This document shows, piece after piece, positions 49,900-59,799 of a stretch of DNA of 64,000 nt. The notes beneath the pieces are model-generated. The model had not been told where the DNA came from and searched no databases. It saw only the letters and a program-made list of their open reading frames with translations. Source of the stretch: an uncultured bacterium (lineage in GTDB: Bacteria > Cyanobacteriota > Vampirovibrionia > Gastranaerophilales > Gastranaerophilaceae). Position numbers and translations under genes: made by a program. The stretch covers positions 24,019 to 88,018 of the forward strand of contig CAPQCU010000007.1 of NCBI GenBank assembly GCA_948684385.1, given 5' to 3'. Positions within the stretch are counted from its first letter, which is position 1; each line of letters starts with the position of its first letter.

Positions 49900-49917
49900 C
49901 TCTAACTAAAGTTAGAG
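49900..49917. promoter_or_regulatory. Palindrome between flagellin and rubrerythrin genes
   Basis: CTCTAACT-AA-AGTTAGAG is a perfect dyad about 85 bases ahead of the rubrerythrin ATG. It could be an operator for an oxidative-stress regulator; this is inference from position only. Confidence 0.35.
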
Positions 49918-49999
49918 AAAATTACCTGCTTGTTCTGCCTGATTAGATAATATTTTCTCCTGACAATCTGCTGTATTTTACAGAAAAAAGGAGGAGAGA

Positions 50000-50572
50000 A
50001 TGAACTTAGATAAATCCAGAACACTTCAATGTTTAGTAAACGCTTTTGCAGGTGAGTCTCAGGCAAGAAACAGATACACATTTTATGCAAAAGTTGCAAA
50101 ACAAGACGGATACGAACAGATTAGCAACATTTTTTTAGTTACTGCAAGCAACGAACAGGAGCATGCCAAGTTATTTTACAAACATATACCGAATGCTGAA
50201 CATTGGGCTGTTACAGGTTCTTACCCGTTCTTTTTCGGAAGTACTTATGACAATCTTATTGCCGCTGCTAACGGCGAAAAAGAGGAGTGGGAAAGTTTAT
50301 ATAAAGAAGCATCTTTAATTGCGAAAGACGAAGGTTTTGATGAAATTTCAAGGTTATTTGCAAACATTCTTGAAATAGAAAAAAGACATGCCCACAGATT
50401 TGATACTCTTGCTCTGCTTTTAAAAGAAGAAATGCTTTTCAAAAAAGACGAAGTGACACAATGGATTTGCACAAAATGCGGTCATACCCATATCGGAAAA
50501 GAAGCTCCTTGCAAATGTCCTGTATGCGACCACCCGCAAGGATATTTTGAATTATTCAATGAAAGATTTTAA
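50000..50572 (+). CDS. Rubrerythrin
   Basis: This 190-residue non-haem iron protein of anaerobes reduces hydrogen peroxide. The ferritin-like di-iron domain (residues 1-145) carries FAGESQARNRYTFYA and NEQEHAKLFYKH, and the matching ISRLFANILEIEKRHAHRF. The C-terminal rubredoxin-like domain has CTKCGH and CPVCDHPQGYF. Layout and length are standard. AAGGAGGAG before the ATG suggests strong expression. A perfect hairpin with six T follows. Confidence 0.96.
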   Translation: MNLDKSRTLQCLVNAFAGESQARNRYTFYAKVAKQDGYEQISNIFLVTASNEQEHAKLFYKHIPNAEHWAVTGSYPFFFGSTYDNLIAAANGEKEEWESLYKEASLIAKDEGFDEISRLFANILEIEKRHAHRFDTLALLLKEEMLFKKDEVTQWICTKCGHTHIGKEAPCKCPVCDHPQGYFELFNERF

Positions 50573-50591
50573 ACAGTTAAATTTTGTAATT

Positions 50592-50626
50592 AAAAAAGCT
50601 TTACATATTCTATGTAAAGCTTTTTT
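50592..50626 (+). terminator. Rubrerythrin terminator
   Basis: A 16-bp stem (50592-50607 with 50611-50626, loop TTC), AAAGCTTTACATA in the core, ends in TTTTTT. Confidence 0.85.
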
Positions 50627-50676
50627 CTGATATAATATATTCATCGGAATTAAGTAATAAGATTTGGAGTAAGAGA

Positions 50677-53600
50677 ATGGCTAAAAACATTACGGCACTT
50701 TTGTGCGCAACTGCAATATTAGGTTCAATGACTACATTATCTGCAAAGGCTGACGATATAGTTATTAATGGTGGAAATACAGAGAACTACGACGGTGTAA
50801 CTGCTGTCAATGGTTCATTTACAAATAATGGTACAGTAGAAGTCACAACAAGCGGCAATCTTAGAGGTATTACTACATTAACCAATAACAGTTCAATATC
50901 TAATGCGGGCAGCATTGTTACTCAAGCTATAGTTAATAGTACAGGAAGCCAAATTACCGGCGCCGGTAATTTAACCATTAACAGCGGAACAAGTGGAAAC
51001 CATGGAACGATTGAACAGGGTCAAATCAGTGTTGGAGGTTCTTTAAATAATAGCGGAACTTTAACAGCTACGACAAAATTAACAAACAACGGTTCAATAA
51101 CCGGAGCCGGAAACATTACCGCTGCATCACTTGATAACAAATCAACGATTTCCGGTTCAGGAAAGCTGACTGTAAGCGGCGGTTCTAATACCGGTGATAT
51201 AACCAAGGCTTCAATGGAAACTAAAGGTGATTTCACAAACAGCAGGAACATCGGAACAAACTCTAATAGAGTTGACTTAACAAACACTTCCGGTACTTTA
51301 AAAAATAACGGAACAATTAAAGCCGGCATTTTCAACAACTCCTCACGCATAGAAGGCAGCGGTACTTTGAACGTAACCGGCGGAACGAACACCAGTACTG
51401 GTGTTATTGCGCAAGCAATAACTTCTTCTGATTATACTAATGAAGGAAGCATAACAGGAGCTGTAACAAACAACGGTACGTATACAAATAACGGTTCAAT
51501 TTCAGGTTCTGTAACAAATCAGGGAACACAGTTTACTAATACAAGCTCTATTACAGGCAATGTTACAAACTCTTCCGGTACTTTCACCAACAATGGTACT
51601 ATTGGAACGGCATCTGCAGGAGTTGTATTTAATAACTCTTCAACTGTAGACGGAACCGGTACCGCTAATATTGCAGGAGGCACCAACTCAAGCGGTAAGA
51701 ATTTTACACAAAATAATATAAACTTAACCGGAAATTACACAAATAACGGCTCAATGACCGCTAATAATGAGTTTACAAATAACTCAACATTAAGCGGAAG
51801 CGGAGACTTAACTGTAAACGATAAAACAGGAAATAGCTCTAATAGCGGTACTATTTCACAAAATAACGTAACTTTAGGCGGAACATTTACTAACAGCGGT
51901 ACTTTGACTGCAAACGGTACATTTACAAATACTGCAACAGTTCAAGGTGACAACGGTACGCTTAATATTAAAAACGGCGGTACAAGCAGCGGAAGCATTT
52001 CCCAAAAAGATATCAGCGTTGCAGGTTCATTTGAAAACAACAGCACAATGACTTCCACTAACAGCTTTACCAACAGCGGAAACATTACCGGTGGTGGAAG
52101 CATTAGTGTTAAAAACGGTTCTAATACAGCAACAGGCAGTATTGCGCAGGCAATCACAAACTCTGGAAGTTTCACCAACAGCGGTTCAATAAGCGGAGAA
52201 GTTACAAACAACGGTACTTACACTAACAATGGTACGATTTCAGGCGCTATTACCAATGACGGTACAAGCTTCACTAATAATAATATTATTACAGGAAATA
52301 TCTCTAACGAAGGCGGTACATTTACCAACGGAACCGCCGGTAAAATAGGAGATGCTTCACATAAAGTTAATATCACTAACGACGCAACTTTTACAAACAA
52401 CGGTTCTGTTGTTGCAGGTACTATAGCAAACAATACCGGTGCTGCAATTAACAATAATAAAACTATTACTGTTGATACTTTAACAAATAACAGCACAATC
52501 AACGGTGCAAACGGAACTTTAACCATTAATACAACCGGTACAAACAACGGTTCTATTACACAAAATAAAGTTATCGTTGCATCAGGCGGTACTTTCACAA
52601 ACGGTAACGGAACAAACAGCGCAAGCATAAATGCTGCTATTGAAAACAACGGTACTTTTGAAAACAAAGCAAACAGCACTGTTGGTTCTTCAAGCAATAA
52701 AACTTCAATTACAAATAATGGTACTTTCAAAAACTTCGGTAATGTTATTGCTTCTCTCGTTAAAAATGAAAGCGGTAAGACTATAACAAATAATAACAGT
52801 ATCGAAACAGATTCTATTAATAACGCGGGTATAATCGACGGAACCGGCGATTTAACTACTGCCGGAGGTACCAACAGCGGAAGTATTACTCAGGGTTCTT
52901 TAACAAATACAGGAACTTTGAACCATTCAGGAAGCATTGTTGTTAATACAATTAATAACAGTGGAAATATCCAAGGTATAAGCGATTCAAACGGAAGTTT
53001 GACTCTTAAAAACGGTACTTCTTCTAACACAGGAAGCATGACATTGAGTTCTTTAACAAACGAAGCAGCTTCAACTTTAGAAGGTAATGGTAATTTAACT
53101 CTATCTAACGGAGGTTCTAACGAAGGTACTATTTCTCAAAACATCGTTGCAGTTACCGGCGGAACTTTCTCTAACGACAACAATTTAACTGCTAATACTC
53201 TTAATTTGAGTAACAATGCAAAAATAACAGGAGATGGTGCTTCTAATATAGCAGGCGGTACAATCAACGCAGGAAGTGCTTTAGAACAAAATATTATTAA
53301 TGTAACCGGCGGAACTGTTACAAATCAAGGCACAATAACTGCTAAAAATGAATTCAAAAATGCAGGTACTATTCAGGGTGATGACGGTACTTTAAGTATT
53401 ACAGATACAACAGGAAACTCTGTTAACAACGGCACAATTACACAAAAAGATGTTACTTTAGCAGGTACAAAATTCACAAACGATGGTACTCTCACGGTTA
53501 AAAACACTTTCACAAACAACACAGTTGTAGAAGGTACAAACGGTACGCTTAATATTGAAAACGGCGGCTCAAGCAGTGGAAATATTACACAGAGACATAT

Positions 53601-56600
53601 TAATATTAAAGGTCTTTTCTCTAATAACGCAAAAATGACTTCTGCTCACACATTTACAAACAGCGGTACAATTTCGGGAACAGGAAGTCTTGATGTTCAA
53701 AACGGTTCAAACACAGGAGTGATTGAGCAGGCAATTACAAACGCAGAAAACTTTACTAACAGCGGTACAATAAGCGGTAATGTTACAAATAATGGTGAAT
53801 ATACAAACAATGGTACAATTTCCGGAGCTATTATAAGTGATGGAACAAGCTTTACTAATAATAATATTATTACCGGTAACATTACCAACACTACAGGTAC
53901 TTTCACAAACGCAGCTGCCGGTAAAATCGGAGATGCTGATAATAAGGTCAATATCACTAACTCTGATAAGTTTGTAAACAAGGGCTCTGTTGTTGCAGGC
54001 ACAATTACAAACAATGTAGATGCTGCGATTACCAATAACAGCACTATTACAGCTGATACTTTGACTAACAGCGGTGATATTACAAATACTTCTAATATTA
54101 TTGCTGATACAATCACAAACAATTCAGGAGCTTCAATTAGCGGCGGTACTTTACAAATTGCTGGCGGTTCAAATGCCGGTTCTATTGATGTTGCTATTGC
54201 AAAAGTTACCGGTGATTTTGAAAATACAAATGAATTTATTGCAAGCACTTTTGAAAATAATTCCAATTTTACAGGAACTGGCGGAAGTTTAACGATAACA
54301 GACGGTTCTAAAAATACAGGAAATATCACTCAGGACAACGTAACTGTTAATAATAAGTTAAGTATCGCATCAGGCAAGTCTTTGATTTCAAAAATTCTTG
54401 CTAACAAAGGTACAATTACTAACGATAACGGTACAATAACAACTGAAAGTATAAGTGAAAATAATACAATAGAGCTTAAAAATGAAGCTTCACTTACTGC
54501 AACAAAACAAACAAATCCTTTAACAGGTTTAATCAAGTCTTTAGGCAAAGACAAGACAAATACACTTGCTGTTACCGGAGATATTGCAGGAACTTTGAGT
54601 GTTGAAGAAGGAAGCACACTGGATATTACAAACGGTAATGTTGTTGCTGATGCTGTTGTTAACATAACTCAGGACAGTACTTTTGATATCAAAGGAACTT
54701 CTGATGTAACTATAAGCGGAAACGATACATGGAACGGTAAGATTGCACTTGACGGCGGAAGCATGACCGTTCAAGACCGCACACAAAACGGCGCTCTTGT
54801 TGCAAATACAGGTAATTTAACAGTTGAGTCCGGAATTCTTCAGGTAATTCAGGGCAGCGAAATCAAAGAAGCTGTTATAACAACTATTAATAAAGATGCA
54901 ACTCTTGACATTCAAAACGGCGGTAAAGTTACTCTAAATACCGGCGATACCTGGGACGGTAAAATTGTTTTAGGCTCAGGTACAACTCCTGAAGTTACAG
55001 ATATCAAAAATATTCCGGAAGGTGTTACAACTCTTGACGTAAGCGGTTTAGACAAAACAGGAACATTGCTTGCAAATAACGGTTACTTAAAGCTCGGAGA
55101 CAAAGACCTTAATATTCATGGTGAAAGCTATATTGAAAAAGCTGTTGCAATGAAGCTTGGCGGTAACATTGACGTTCGTGACGGCGGCAGAGTTGCTATT
55201 GATGATAACGATGAAATGACAGGCTCAGAACCTACTGTTACATTATCTAAAGGCGGAACTTTAAACTACGGTAAGACAGAAGATTCCGGCTTAAAAATCG
55301 TAGCTGATGCAGGTAATTTGAACTTGCTCGGAGGTTCAAACCTTACATTCAACGCAGGAAGCATTGCAGACGCTGTAGCAATCGATATTCAGCAGGATGC
55401 AACATTAACTCTTGCCGGCTCTACATTGAACCTTGACAGCTTAGACCAGTGGAATGGTAATATCATTAACCAGAATGGTATTATTAACGCAAATAACCTT
55501 ACAAAATCATCAAGCACAGCAACACTTAAACAAGCTGACGGTGAGTTAAATCTTTATAACGATACAAACCTGACTCTTGGAACAGAAAGTGAAATCACAG
55601 GCGGTCAAATCAACATTACTAAAGACAAAGCTGATGGCTCTGTAGTTGGAACAGCAGGTTCTACATTGACTGTTTTCGGCGATCCTGATAAACAGGTTAT
55701 ATCAGGCGGTGATATGACTATTGATAAAGACTCTAAGTTTGTACTTGGAAGCGGAACTTTCAATCTTGACAGCCTTGTTGCAAAAGGAGAAACTGATGCA
55801 GACGGCATTATTCACGCAGCTTTAATCGATACAATGAACGGAGAAAGAACAACTTCTTCTATTGGAACTTTAACAGCTGACAACTATGCTAACTTCAATA
55901 TTGATATTCACGCAAGAACACACCTTATCAATAGCAATGACCAGTTCAAAATCGGCTCTATTACCGGTGACGGAACAATCATGATTGATAAATGGGCGCT
56001 TAACGGCGATATATTTGGATGGGATGCTCCAATCGACAGAAATATTCCTCTTGGAAATCATATCTTTTTAGATGAAGACGGAAACCCTATTCTTAACGCA
56101 AATATTGCTGTCACTGACCATGAAGAGTTCACACCAATCGGCTGGTATAAATTAAACAAAAACGATCAATATGAAGATGTAATTGATCCTGACTCAGGCG
56201 AAATCATAGGACGCAGACTTGTTAACTCAAATTACAGTTTGAACTTGACAAGATTTAACCCTCAGGTATTCAGAGGTCAGGTAGCAACAATTGCTCAATG
56301 GCAAAACCAGTTAGCAATTGACGATATGCTTTTCAATCACACAATGCTTTTACCAAGCTTTAAGGAAGAAAAAGGTTCAAAGCCTTCTCAGGCAATGGCA
56401 AACAGACATTCTGCAATCAATCCGCTTTTTGCACCTTATCAGTATTCAATTAAAGACGGCGGTCTCTGGTACAAAATGTACGGAACTTTTGAACATCTTA
56501 ACATGAACAACGGCTTAGGCAGAGTAGGAAACAATGCTTACGGAGCTTTGGTTGGTGCTGACTTCGGATTAAAAGACCTTAAAAACGGCTGGAAGTTCAT

Positions 56601-57231
56601 GCCGACAGCTTATGTAGGTTACAACGGTGCTCACCAGTACTGGGCAGGTATGGGTCAATACCAGAACGGCGGTCAGGCTGGTTTCATGGGTACATGGTAT
56701 AAAGATAACTTCATTGTAAGCAGCTTGACTTACGGCGGTATCTACGATAACTCAATGGATGTTCACGGTCATAACGAAAACACATTCAACTACTTTGCAG
56801 GTACAGCAGCTAAAGCGGCTTATAACTGGAGATTCCACAAAGACTGGGTATTACAGCCAAACTTAATGGCAGCTTACAATTACTTCGGTCAGCAAAACTG
56901 GCATTCAGACTTCGGTCAAATGGGTATGATGGCAGGAATGCTTAACGGCGTAAACATCGCTCCGGGCGTGAACTTAATCTGGGAAAAAGAAACCTTCAGC
57001 ACTTATTTAACATTACAATATATGTATAATGTTAACGGCGCAGTCGGCGGTAGAGCCGGATACGTAGGACTTCCGCAAATGGAAATGGATAGAGGATATA
57101 TCCAGTACGGTATCGGTTTCACTAAGAAGTTTACAGACAGAGCTTCAGGTTACTTACAGGCGGTACTTAGAAACGTCGGCAGGACCGGTGTAGGATTCCA
57201 GGCAGGATTTAATATCCAGATAGGTAAATAA
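50677..57231 (+). CDS. Giant autotransporter (type Va-like) with repeat passenger
   Basis: This 2184-residue surface protein has a signal peptide (MAKNITALLCATAILGSM, cleavage near SAKA-DD). A passenger of about 1850 residues is built of short repeats such as TNNGTISG and FTNSGSI, predicted to form a right-handed beta-helix, followed by less regular modules with DTWNGKI repeats (about 1330-1600). A C-terminal autotransporter beta-barrel (about 1925-2184) has GGLWYKMYG, YGALVGADFGLK and YLQAVLRNVGRTGVGFQAGF. The passenger is rich in Asn, Thr and Gly, likely an adhesin. Long blocks are repeated inside it. GGAG lies before the ATG. It ends IQIGK rather than the usual aromatic residue. Confidence 0.93.
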   Translation: MAKNITALLCATAILGSMTTLSAKADDIVINGGNTENYDGVTAVNGSFTNNGTVEVTTSGNLRGITTLTNNSSISNAGSIVTQAIVNSTGSQITGAGNLTINSGTSGNHGTIEQGQISVGGSLNNSGTLTATTKLTNNGSITGAGNITAASLDNKSTISGSGKLTVSGGSNTGDITKASMETKGDFTNSRNIGTNSNRVDLTNTSGTLKNNGTIKAGIFNNSSRIEGSGTLNVTGGTNTSTGVIAQAITSSDYTNEGSITGAVTNNGTYTNNGSISGSVTNQGTQFTNTSSITGNVTNSSGTFTNNGTIGTASAGVVFNNSSTVDGTGTANIAGGTNSSGKNFTQNNINLTGNYTNNGSMTANNEFTNNSTLSGSGDLTVNDKTGNSSNSGTISQNNVTLGGTFTNSGTLTANGTFTNTATVQGDNGTLNIKNGGTSSGSISQKDISVAGSFENNSTMTSTNSFTNSGNITGGGSISVKNGSNTATGSIAQAITNSGSFTNSGSISGEVTNNGTYTNNGTISGAITNDGTSFTNNNIITGNISNEGGTFTNGTAGKIGDASHKVNITNDATFTNNGSVVAGTIANNTGAAINNNKTITVDTLTNNSTINGANGTLTINTTGTNNGSITQNKVIVASGGTFTNGNGTNSASINAAIENNGTFENKANSTVGSSSNKTSITNNGTFKNFGNVIASLVKNESGKTITNNNSIETDSINNAGIIDGTGDLTTAGGTNSGSITQGSLTNTGTLNHSGSIVVNTINNSGNIQGISDSNGSLTLKNGTSSNTGSMTLSSLTNEAASTLEGNGNLTLSNGGSNEGTISQNIVAVTGGTFSNDNNLTANTLNLSNNAKITGDGASNIAGGTINAGSALEQNIINVTGGTVTNQGTITAKNEFKNAGTIQGDDGTLSITDTTGNSVNNGTITQKDVTLAGTKFTNDGTLTVKNTFTNNTVVEGTNGTLNIENGGSSSGNITQRHINIKGLFSNNAKMTSAHTFTNSGTISGTGSLDVQNGSNTGVIEQAITNAENFTNSGTISGNVTNNGEYTNNGTISGAIISDGTSFTNNNIITGNITNTTGTFTNAAAGKIGDADNKVNITNSDKFVNKGSVVAGTITNNVDAAITNNSTITADTLTNSGDITNTSNIIADTITNNSGASISGGTLQIAGGSNAGSIDVAIAKVTGDFENTNEFIASTFENNSNFTGTGGSLTITDGSKNTGNITQDNVTVNNKLSIASGKSLISKILANKGTITNDNGTITTESISENNTIELKNEASLTATKQTNPLTGLIKSLGKDKTNTLAVTGDIAGTLSVEEGSTLDITNGNVVADAVVNITQDSTFDIKGTSDVTISGNDTWNGKIALDGGSMTVQDRTQNGALVANTGNLTVESGILQVIQGSEIKEAVITTINKDATLDIQNGGKVTLNTGDTWDGKIVLGSGTTPEVTDIKNIPEGVTTLDVSGLDKTGTLLANNGYLKLGDKDLNIHGESYIEKAVAMKLGGNIDVRDGGRVAIDDNDEMTGSEPTVTLSKGGTLNYGKTEDSGLKIVADAGNLNLLGGSNLTFNAGSIADAVAIDIQQDATLTLAGSTLNLDSLDQWNGNIINQNGIINANNLTKSSSTATLKQADGELNLYNDTNLTLGTESEITGGQINITKDKADGSVVGTAGSTLTVFGDPDKQVISGGDMTIDKDSKFVLGSGTFNLDSLVAKGETDADGIIHAALIDTMNGERTTSSIGTLTADNYANFNIDIHARTHLINSNDQFKIGSITGDGTIMIDKWALNGDIFGWDAPIDRNIPLGNHIFLDEDGNPILNANIAVTDHEEFTPIGWYKLNKNDQYEDVIDPDSGEIIGRRLVNSNYSLNLTRFNPQVFRGQVATIAQWQNQLAIDDMLFNHTMLLPSFKEEKGSKPSQAMANRHSAINPLFAPYQYSIKDGGLWYKMYGTFEHLNMNNGLGRVGNNAYGALVGADFGLKDLKNGWKFMPTAYVGYNGAHQYWAGMGQYQNGGQAGFMGTWYKDNFIVSSLTYGGIYDNSMDVHGHNENTFNYFAGTAAKAAYNWRFHKDWVLQPNLMAAYNYFGQQNWHSDFGQMGMMAGMLNGVNIAPGVNLIWEKETFSTYLTLQYMYNVNGAVGGRAGYVGLPQMEMDRGYIQYGIGFTKKFTDRASGYLQAVLRNVGRTGVGFQAGFNIQIGK

Positions 57232-57240
57232 AATAAATAA

Positions 57241-57267
57241 AAGCCGGTTTTATAAACCGGCTTTTTT
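57241..57267 (+). terminator. Autotransporter terminator
   Basis: AAGCCGGTTT-TAT-AAACCGGCTT followed by TTTT, 10 bases after the autotransporter stop. Confidence 0.85.
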
Positions 57268-57273
57268 AATTAG

Positions 57274-57310
57274 AAAGGGCGCTTGTGATTTTCACAAGCG
57301 CCCTTTTTTT
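57274..57310. terminator. Second hairpin, serving the convergent HEAT-like gene
   Basis: A 15-bp stem (57274-57288 with 57292-57306, loop TTT) with flanking A and T runs lies directly after the first terminator, so each convergent gene has its own. Confidence 0.8.
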
Positions 57311-57322
57311 ATAATAAGTAAA

Positions 57323-57679
57323 TTAGCTTAAAGCCAATAAAGATTTTACTGAACGAGCGTTTTCTTTAACTGCCTCATCTGAGTGCATATTAATTGTATC
57401 GTCCAAAATTTTGATAACTTCTGTTTTATCTTTTAAAGAAAGAATTTCATTAATTGTACTCATAGCAACAGAAGGAGAAAGGTCATTGATACCTTTTCCC
57501 TGATTAATGATAACAACTTTTAAAGAGTCGTGCATATTTTTCTTAACTAAAGCACGTGAAGTGTATTCTCTAACTTCGTTATCAGCAGAGTTTGTACCGA
57601 GTTCTTCAAGAACCTGTATAGAAGAATTATCTTCGTGAGCTGCAAGAGCATCAATAATTTCTGCAATTTTTTTATTCAT
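57323..57679 (-). CDS. Small helical-repeat (HEAT-like) protein
   Basis: This 118-residue, all-helical protein has three helix pairs resembling HEAT/ARM repeats (ALAAHEDNSSIQVLEELGTN, VREYTSRALVKKNMHDSL, ENARSVKSLLALS). Such repeats bind other proteins. It starts on the last base of the preceding 206-residue gene (TAATG), with AGAGG upstream, and the two are probably one functional unit. The function is unknown. Confidence 0.7.
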   Translation of the reverse strand: MNKKIAEIIDALAAHEDNSSIQVLEELGTNSADNEVREYTSRALVKKNMHDSLKVVIINQGKGINDLSPSVAMSTINEILSLKDKTEVIKILDDTINMHSDEAVKENARSVKSLLALS

Positions 57680-58299
57680 TATGCAGCCTCTCTTTCTGCT
57701 GCTGAGTTAAGCTCAACCCACATAAGTTTTAAATCTTCTACAGGTGTATCTTTAGAGATTTTTGGAGATTGGTTAACTTTAACACTGTTGATTAAAGAAG
57801 CCCATTTTTCAGAAATTCCGTTTCCGAACAATTCCATTTTATTAGAAATTTTGCTTGAAATTTCTTTTCCGACTTCGAGAGCATCTTTATCCAAAACTTT
57901 TCCTAAATCGGAAGCTGAATTAGCAATACCTTTACCGATATCAACGATATCTGCATTCATAACTTTTTTGCAAGCTTCTTCGCCTGGTAAAGTAAATAAA
58001 TTCTTGTTTGTAGCATAAGTCCAAGCGTTAGAGATTCCTTCTCTTACTCTGTTAACAAAATTCACAATAGGTTCAAATGCTGAAGTCAGCTTTGTCATGC
58101 TTCCCATAACAGAAGATGCAATCATCTTCAATTTGTTTGTTTTGTGTGATTCAATTCCACCTACAAATACATCAGCATAGGGTAATGTATTTCCTTCAAA
58201 ACTTACGTTTTGAAAAGGATTTGTAGTTGAATTACGAGATGTCTTGAACGGATTGTTAGTTGTCTGTCCAAGGTTTAATCCTACATTGTTAATTCTCAT
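57679..58299 (-). CDS. Hypothetical protein, 206 residues
   Basis: This protein is not recognised. The N-terminus is polar and Asn-rich (MRINNVGLNLGQTTNNPF, then NPFQNVSFEGNTLPY), similar in style to other small proteins of this genome. The rest is amphipathic helix (KMIASSVMGSMTKLTSAFEP, GKVLDKDALEVGKEISSKIS). There is no signal peptide or clear membrane helix. It is co-translated with the HEAT-like gene. AAGGA precedes the start. The upstream region shares the 13-base word AACTAAAGTTGTA with the flagellin upstream region. Confidence 0.65.
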   Translation of the reverse strand: MRINNVGLNLGQTTNNPFKTSRNSTTNPFQNVSFEGNTLPYADVFVGGIESHKTNKLKMIASSVMGSMTKLTSAFEPIVNFVNRVREGISNAWTYATNKNLFTLPGEEACKKVMNADIVDIGKGIANSASDLGKVLDKDALEVGKEISSKISNKMELFGNGISEKWASLINSVKVNQSPKISKDTPVEDLKLMWVELNSAAEREAA

Positions 58300-58516
58300 A
58301 CGATTCCTTTCTATTTTCTCAGACTATTTTACTTTTATAGAGTAACAATATTATAAGGAAAATAAATCATTAGAATAGATGATTATTTTTGTCAAAAAAT
58401 CTACAACTTTAGTTATAGTTCTAGGTTAAGATGTAAAAATTTCTTTACAATTCTTAGTAAAATTTTAGAAATCTGTATAATCAAATTAAATTTTACATTA
58501 GAAGAGGATTTAAAAA

Positions 58517-59311
58517 ATGAGTACAGACAAAAAATATCTAATCAACTGGGTCGGAGGCAAAAGATTGCTGAGAAAGATTATTTCTCCTTTGATACCCGAA
58601 AACATAAATTCTTATATCGAACCTTTCGGAGGCGGAGGCTGGATACTTTTTTACAAAGAGAAATGGGCGGATTTAGAAATATATAACGACCTTGACGGCA
58701 GATTAGTTAACCTGTTTAGAATTGTAAAATATCATCCTAACGCTTTCAAAGAAGAGTATAAATATTTACTTGGCTCAAGAGAAATGTTTTTGCAGATATT
58801 AAACTCAACTCCTATTACCGATATTCAAAAAGCTGTGCAGTTTTATTACGTAATCTCACGTTCTTTCGGCGCAAAAGGCAGAGATTTTGGAGCTGTAAGA
58901 TACACATCGGGCGGAGCTTGTAAATCCCAGAAGAATGTTCTTGAAAAAATTGATGCTATACATGAAAGGTTGGACAAGGTTTTAATTGAGAACAAAGATT
59001 TTGAAGAACTTATAAAACACCATGATGCACCGGAAAGCTTCTTTTACTGCGACCCTCCTTATTCAAAAGGATGCGGATATGTAACAGCAACGACTTCGGA
59101 ATTTAACCACCAGAGACTCAGAGACACGCTTGCAGGAATAAAAGGCAGATTTTTGCTTTCTTATGACGATTCAGAAGAAATCAGAGAACTGTATAAAGAT
59201 TTTGAAATTCTTGAAATCGAAAGATTGAACGGAATAAACAGACGCTGGCAGACAAAACGCGTCAACAAAACATATAAAGAGCTTTTAATCGCAAATTATA
59301 AAATAACATAA
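58517..59311 (+). CDS. Solitary DNA adenine methyltransferase (Dam/D12 class)
   Basis: This 264-residue N6-adenine methyltransferase of the D12 (alpha) class has the SAM motif NWVGGKRLLRK with EPFGGGGW (residues 10-42) and the catalytic DPPY at 179-182 (FFYCDPPYSKG). The C-terminal INRRWQTKRVNKTYKELLI is typical of the Dam group. No restriction enzyme is next to it, so it may act in regulation, as Dam does, or be a phage-derived orphan. GAGGA precedes the ATG. The 3' flank holds several inverted repeats of CATAACATTTT. Confidence 0.92.
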   Translation: MSTDKKYLINWVGGKRLLRKIISPLIPENINSYIEPFGGGGWILFYKEKWADLEIYNDLDGRLVNLFRIVKYHPNAFKEEYKYLLGSREMFLQILNSTPITDIQKAVQFYYVISRSFGAKGRDFGAVRYTSGGACKSQKNVLEKIDAIHERLDKVLIENKDFEELIKHHDAPESFFYCDPPYSKGCGYVTATTSEFNHQRLRDTLAGIKGRFLLSYDDSEEIRELYKDFEILEIERLNGINRRWQTKRVNKTYKELLIANYKIT

Positions 59312-59548
59312 CATTTTGGTGCTACGCACGTAAACATTCTGCCAAACTTGCTTTGCGCCTAACATAACATTTTGTCTATTTTGTTATGTTCATTAATATT
59401 ACATTCGCTATACTATTAGTATTTTAGCATATTTTTATCCGGTTGTGAACCCCATGCAAAATCTTAGTCAAAATTTGAGTTTTTCAAACCCGCACTGCCA
59501 GCGGATTTGAGGGGTGACCTAACATAACATTTTAGACAAAATGTTATG
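59304..59548. repeat. CATAACATTTT inverted-repeat family after the methyltransferase gene
   Basis: TAACATAACATTTT occurs at 59304-59317, 59360-59373 and 59520-59533. The second pairs with TGTTATGTT (59382-59390, 9-bp stem) and the third with AAAATGTTATG (59538-59548, 11-bp stem, loop AGAC). The first copy overlaps the methyltransferase stop codon. Confidence 0.7.
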
Positions 59549-59799
59549 GAGTCAGGCGTAGAGAGGCTTTGAAGGCACAAAATCGGCTAAACCCTTATTA
59601 AAAGCAATTCGAAACGCATGATTTTGTAATGTCTAAATTGTTATGAGAAATAACAAGCCATAGGAATTATGGACAGATGTATGCGCTCTTGAACCTAATT
59701 AAAAATTCGTTACTTTTTTTAAATCAAGAGCAGGTATCGGTTCTGTCAAAACAGCTCCGATACCTTTTCCTTAAAGCTTGTTAACCCCGAAGGAACAAC
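59312..59799. other. 488-base intergenic region before fliD
   Basis: It holds the CATAACATTTT inverted repeats, a 15-base word shared with 48413-48427, and a long hairpin at 59732-59765 just upstream of fliD. I find no gene on either strand and no convincing sigma-28 promoter. Confidence 0.6.
59732..59769. terminator. Hairpin upstream of fliD
   Basis: AGGTATCGG (59732-59740) pairs with CCGATACCT (59757-59765), with an inner CTGT-CAAA-ACAG stem and TTTT after it. It ends 35 bases before the fliD ATG, so it may end upstream transcription or act as an attenuator. Confidence 0.65.

Noticed and set aside
51021..54329. Long antisense frames opposite the autotransporter (for example 52218-52874 and 53697-54329)
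   Set aside because: They are low-complexity Val/Leu/Pro mirror images of the Asn/Thr/Gly repeat codons, have no ribosome sites, and the sense frame is a clear autotransporter.
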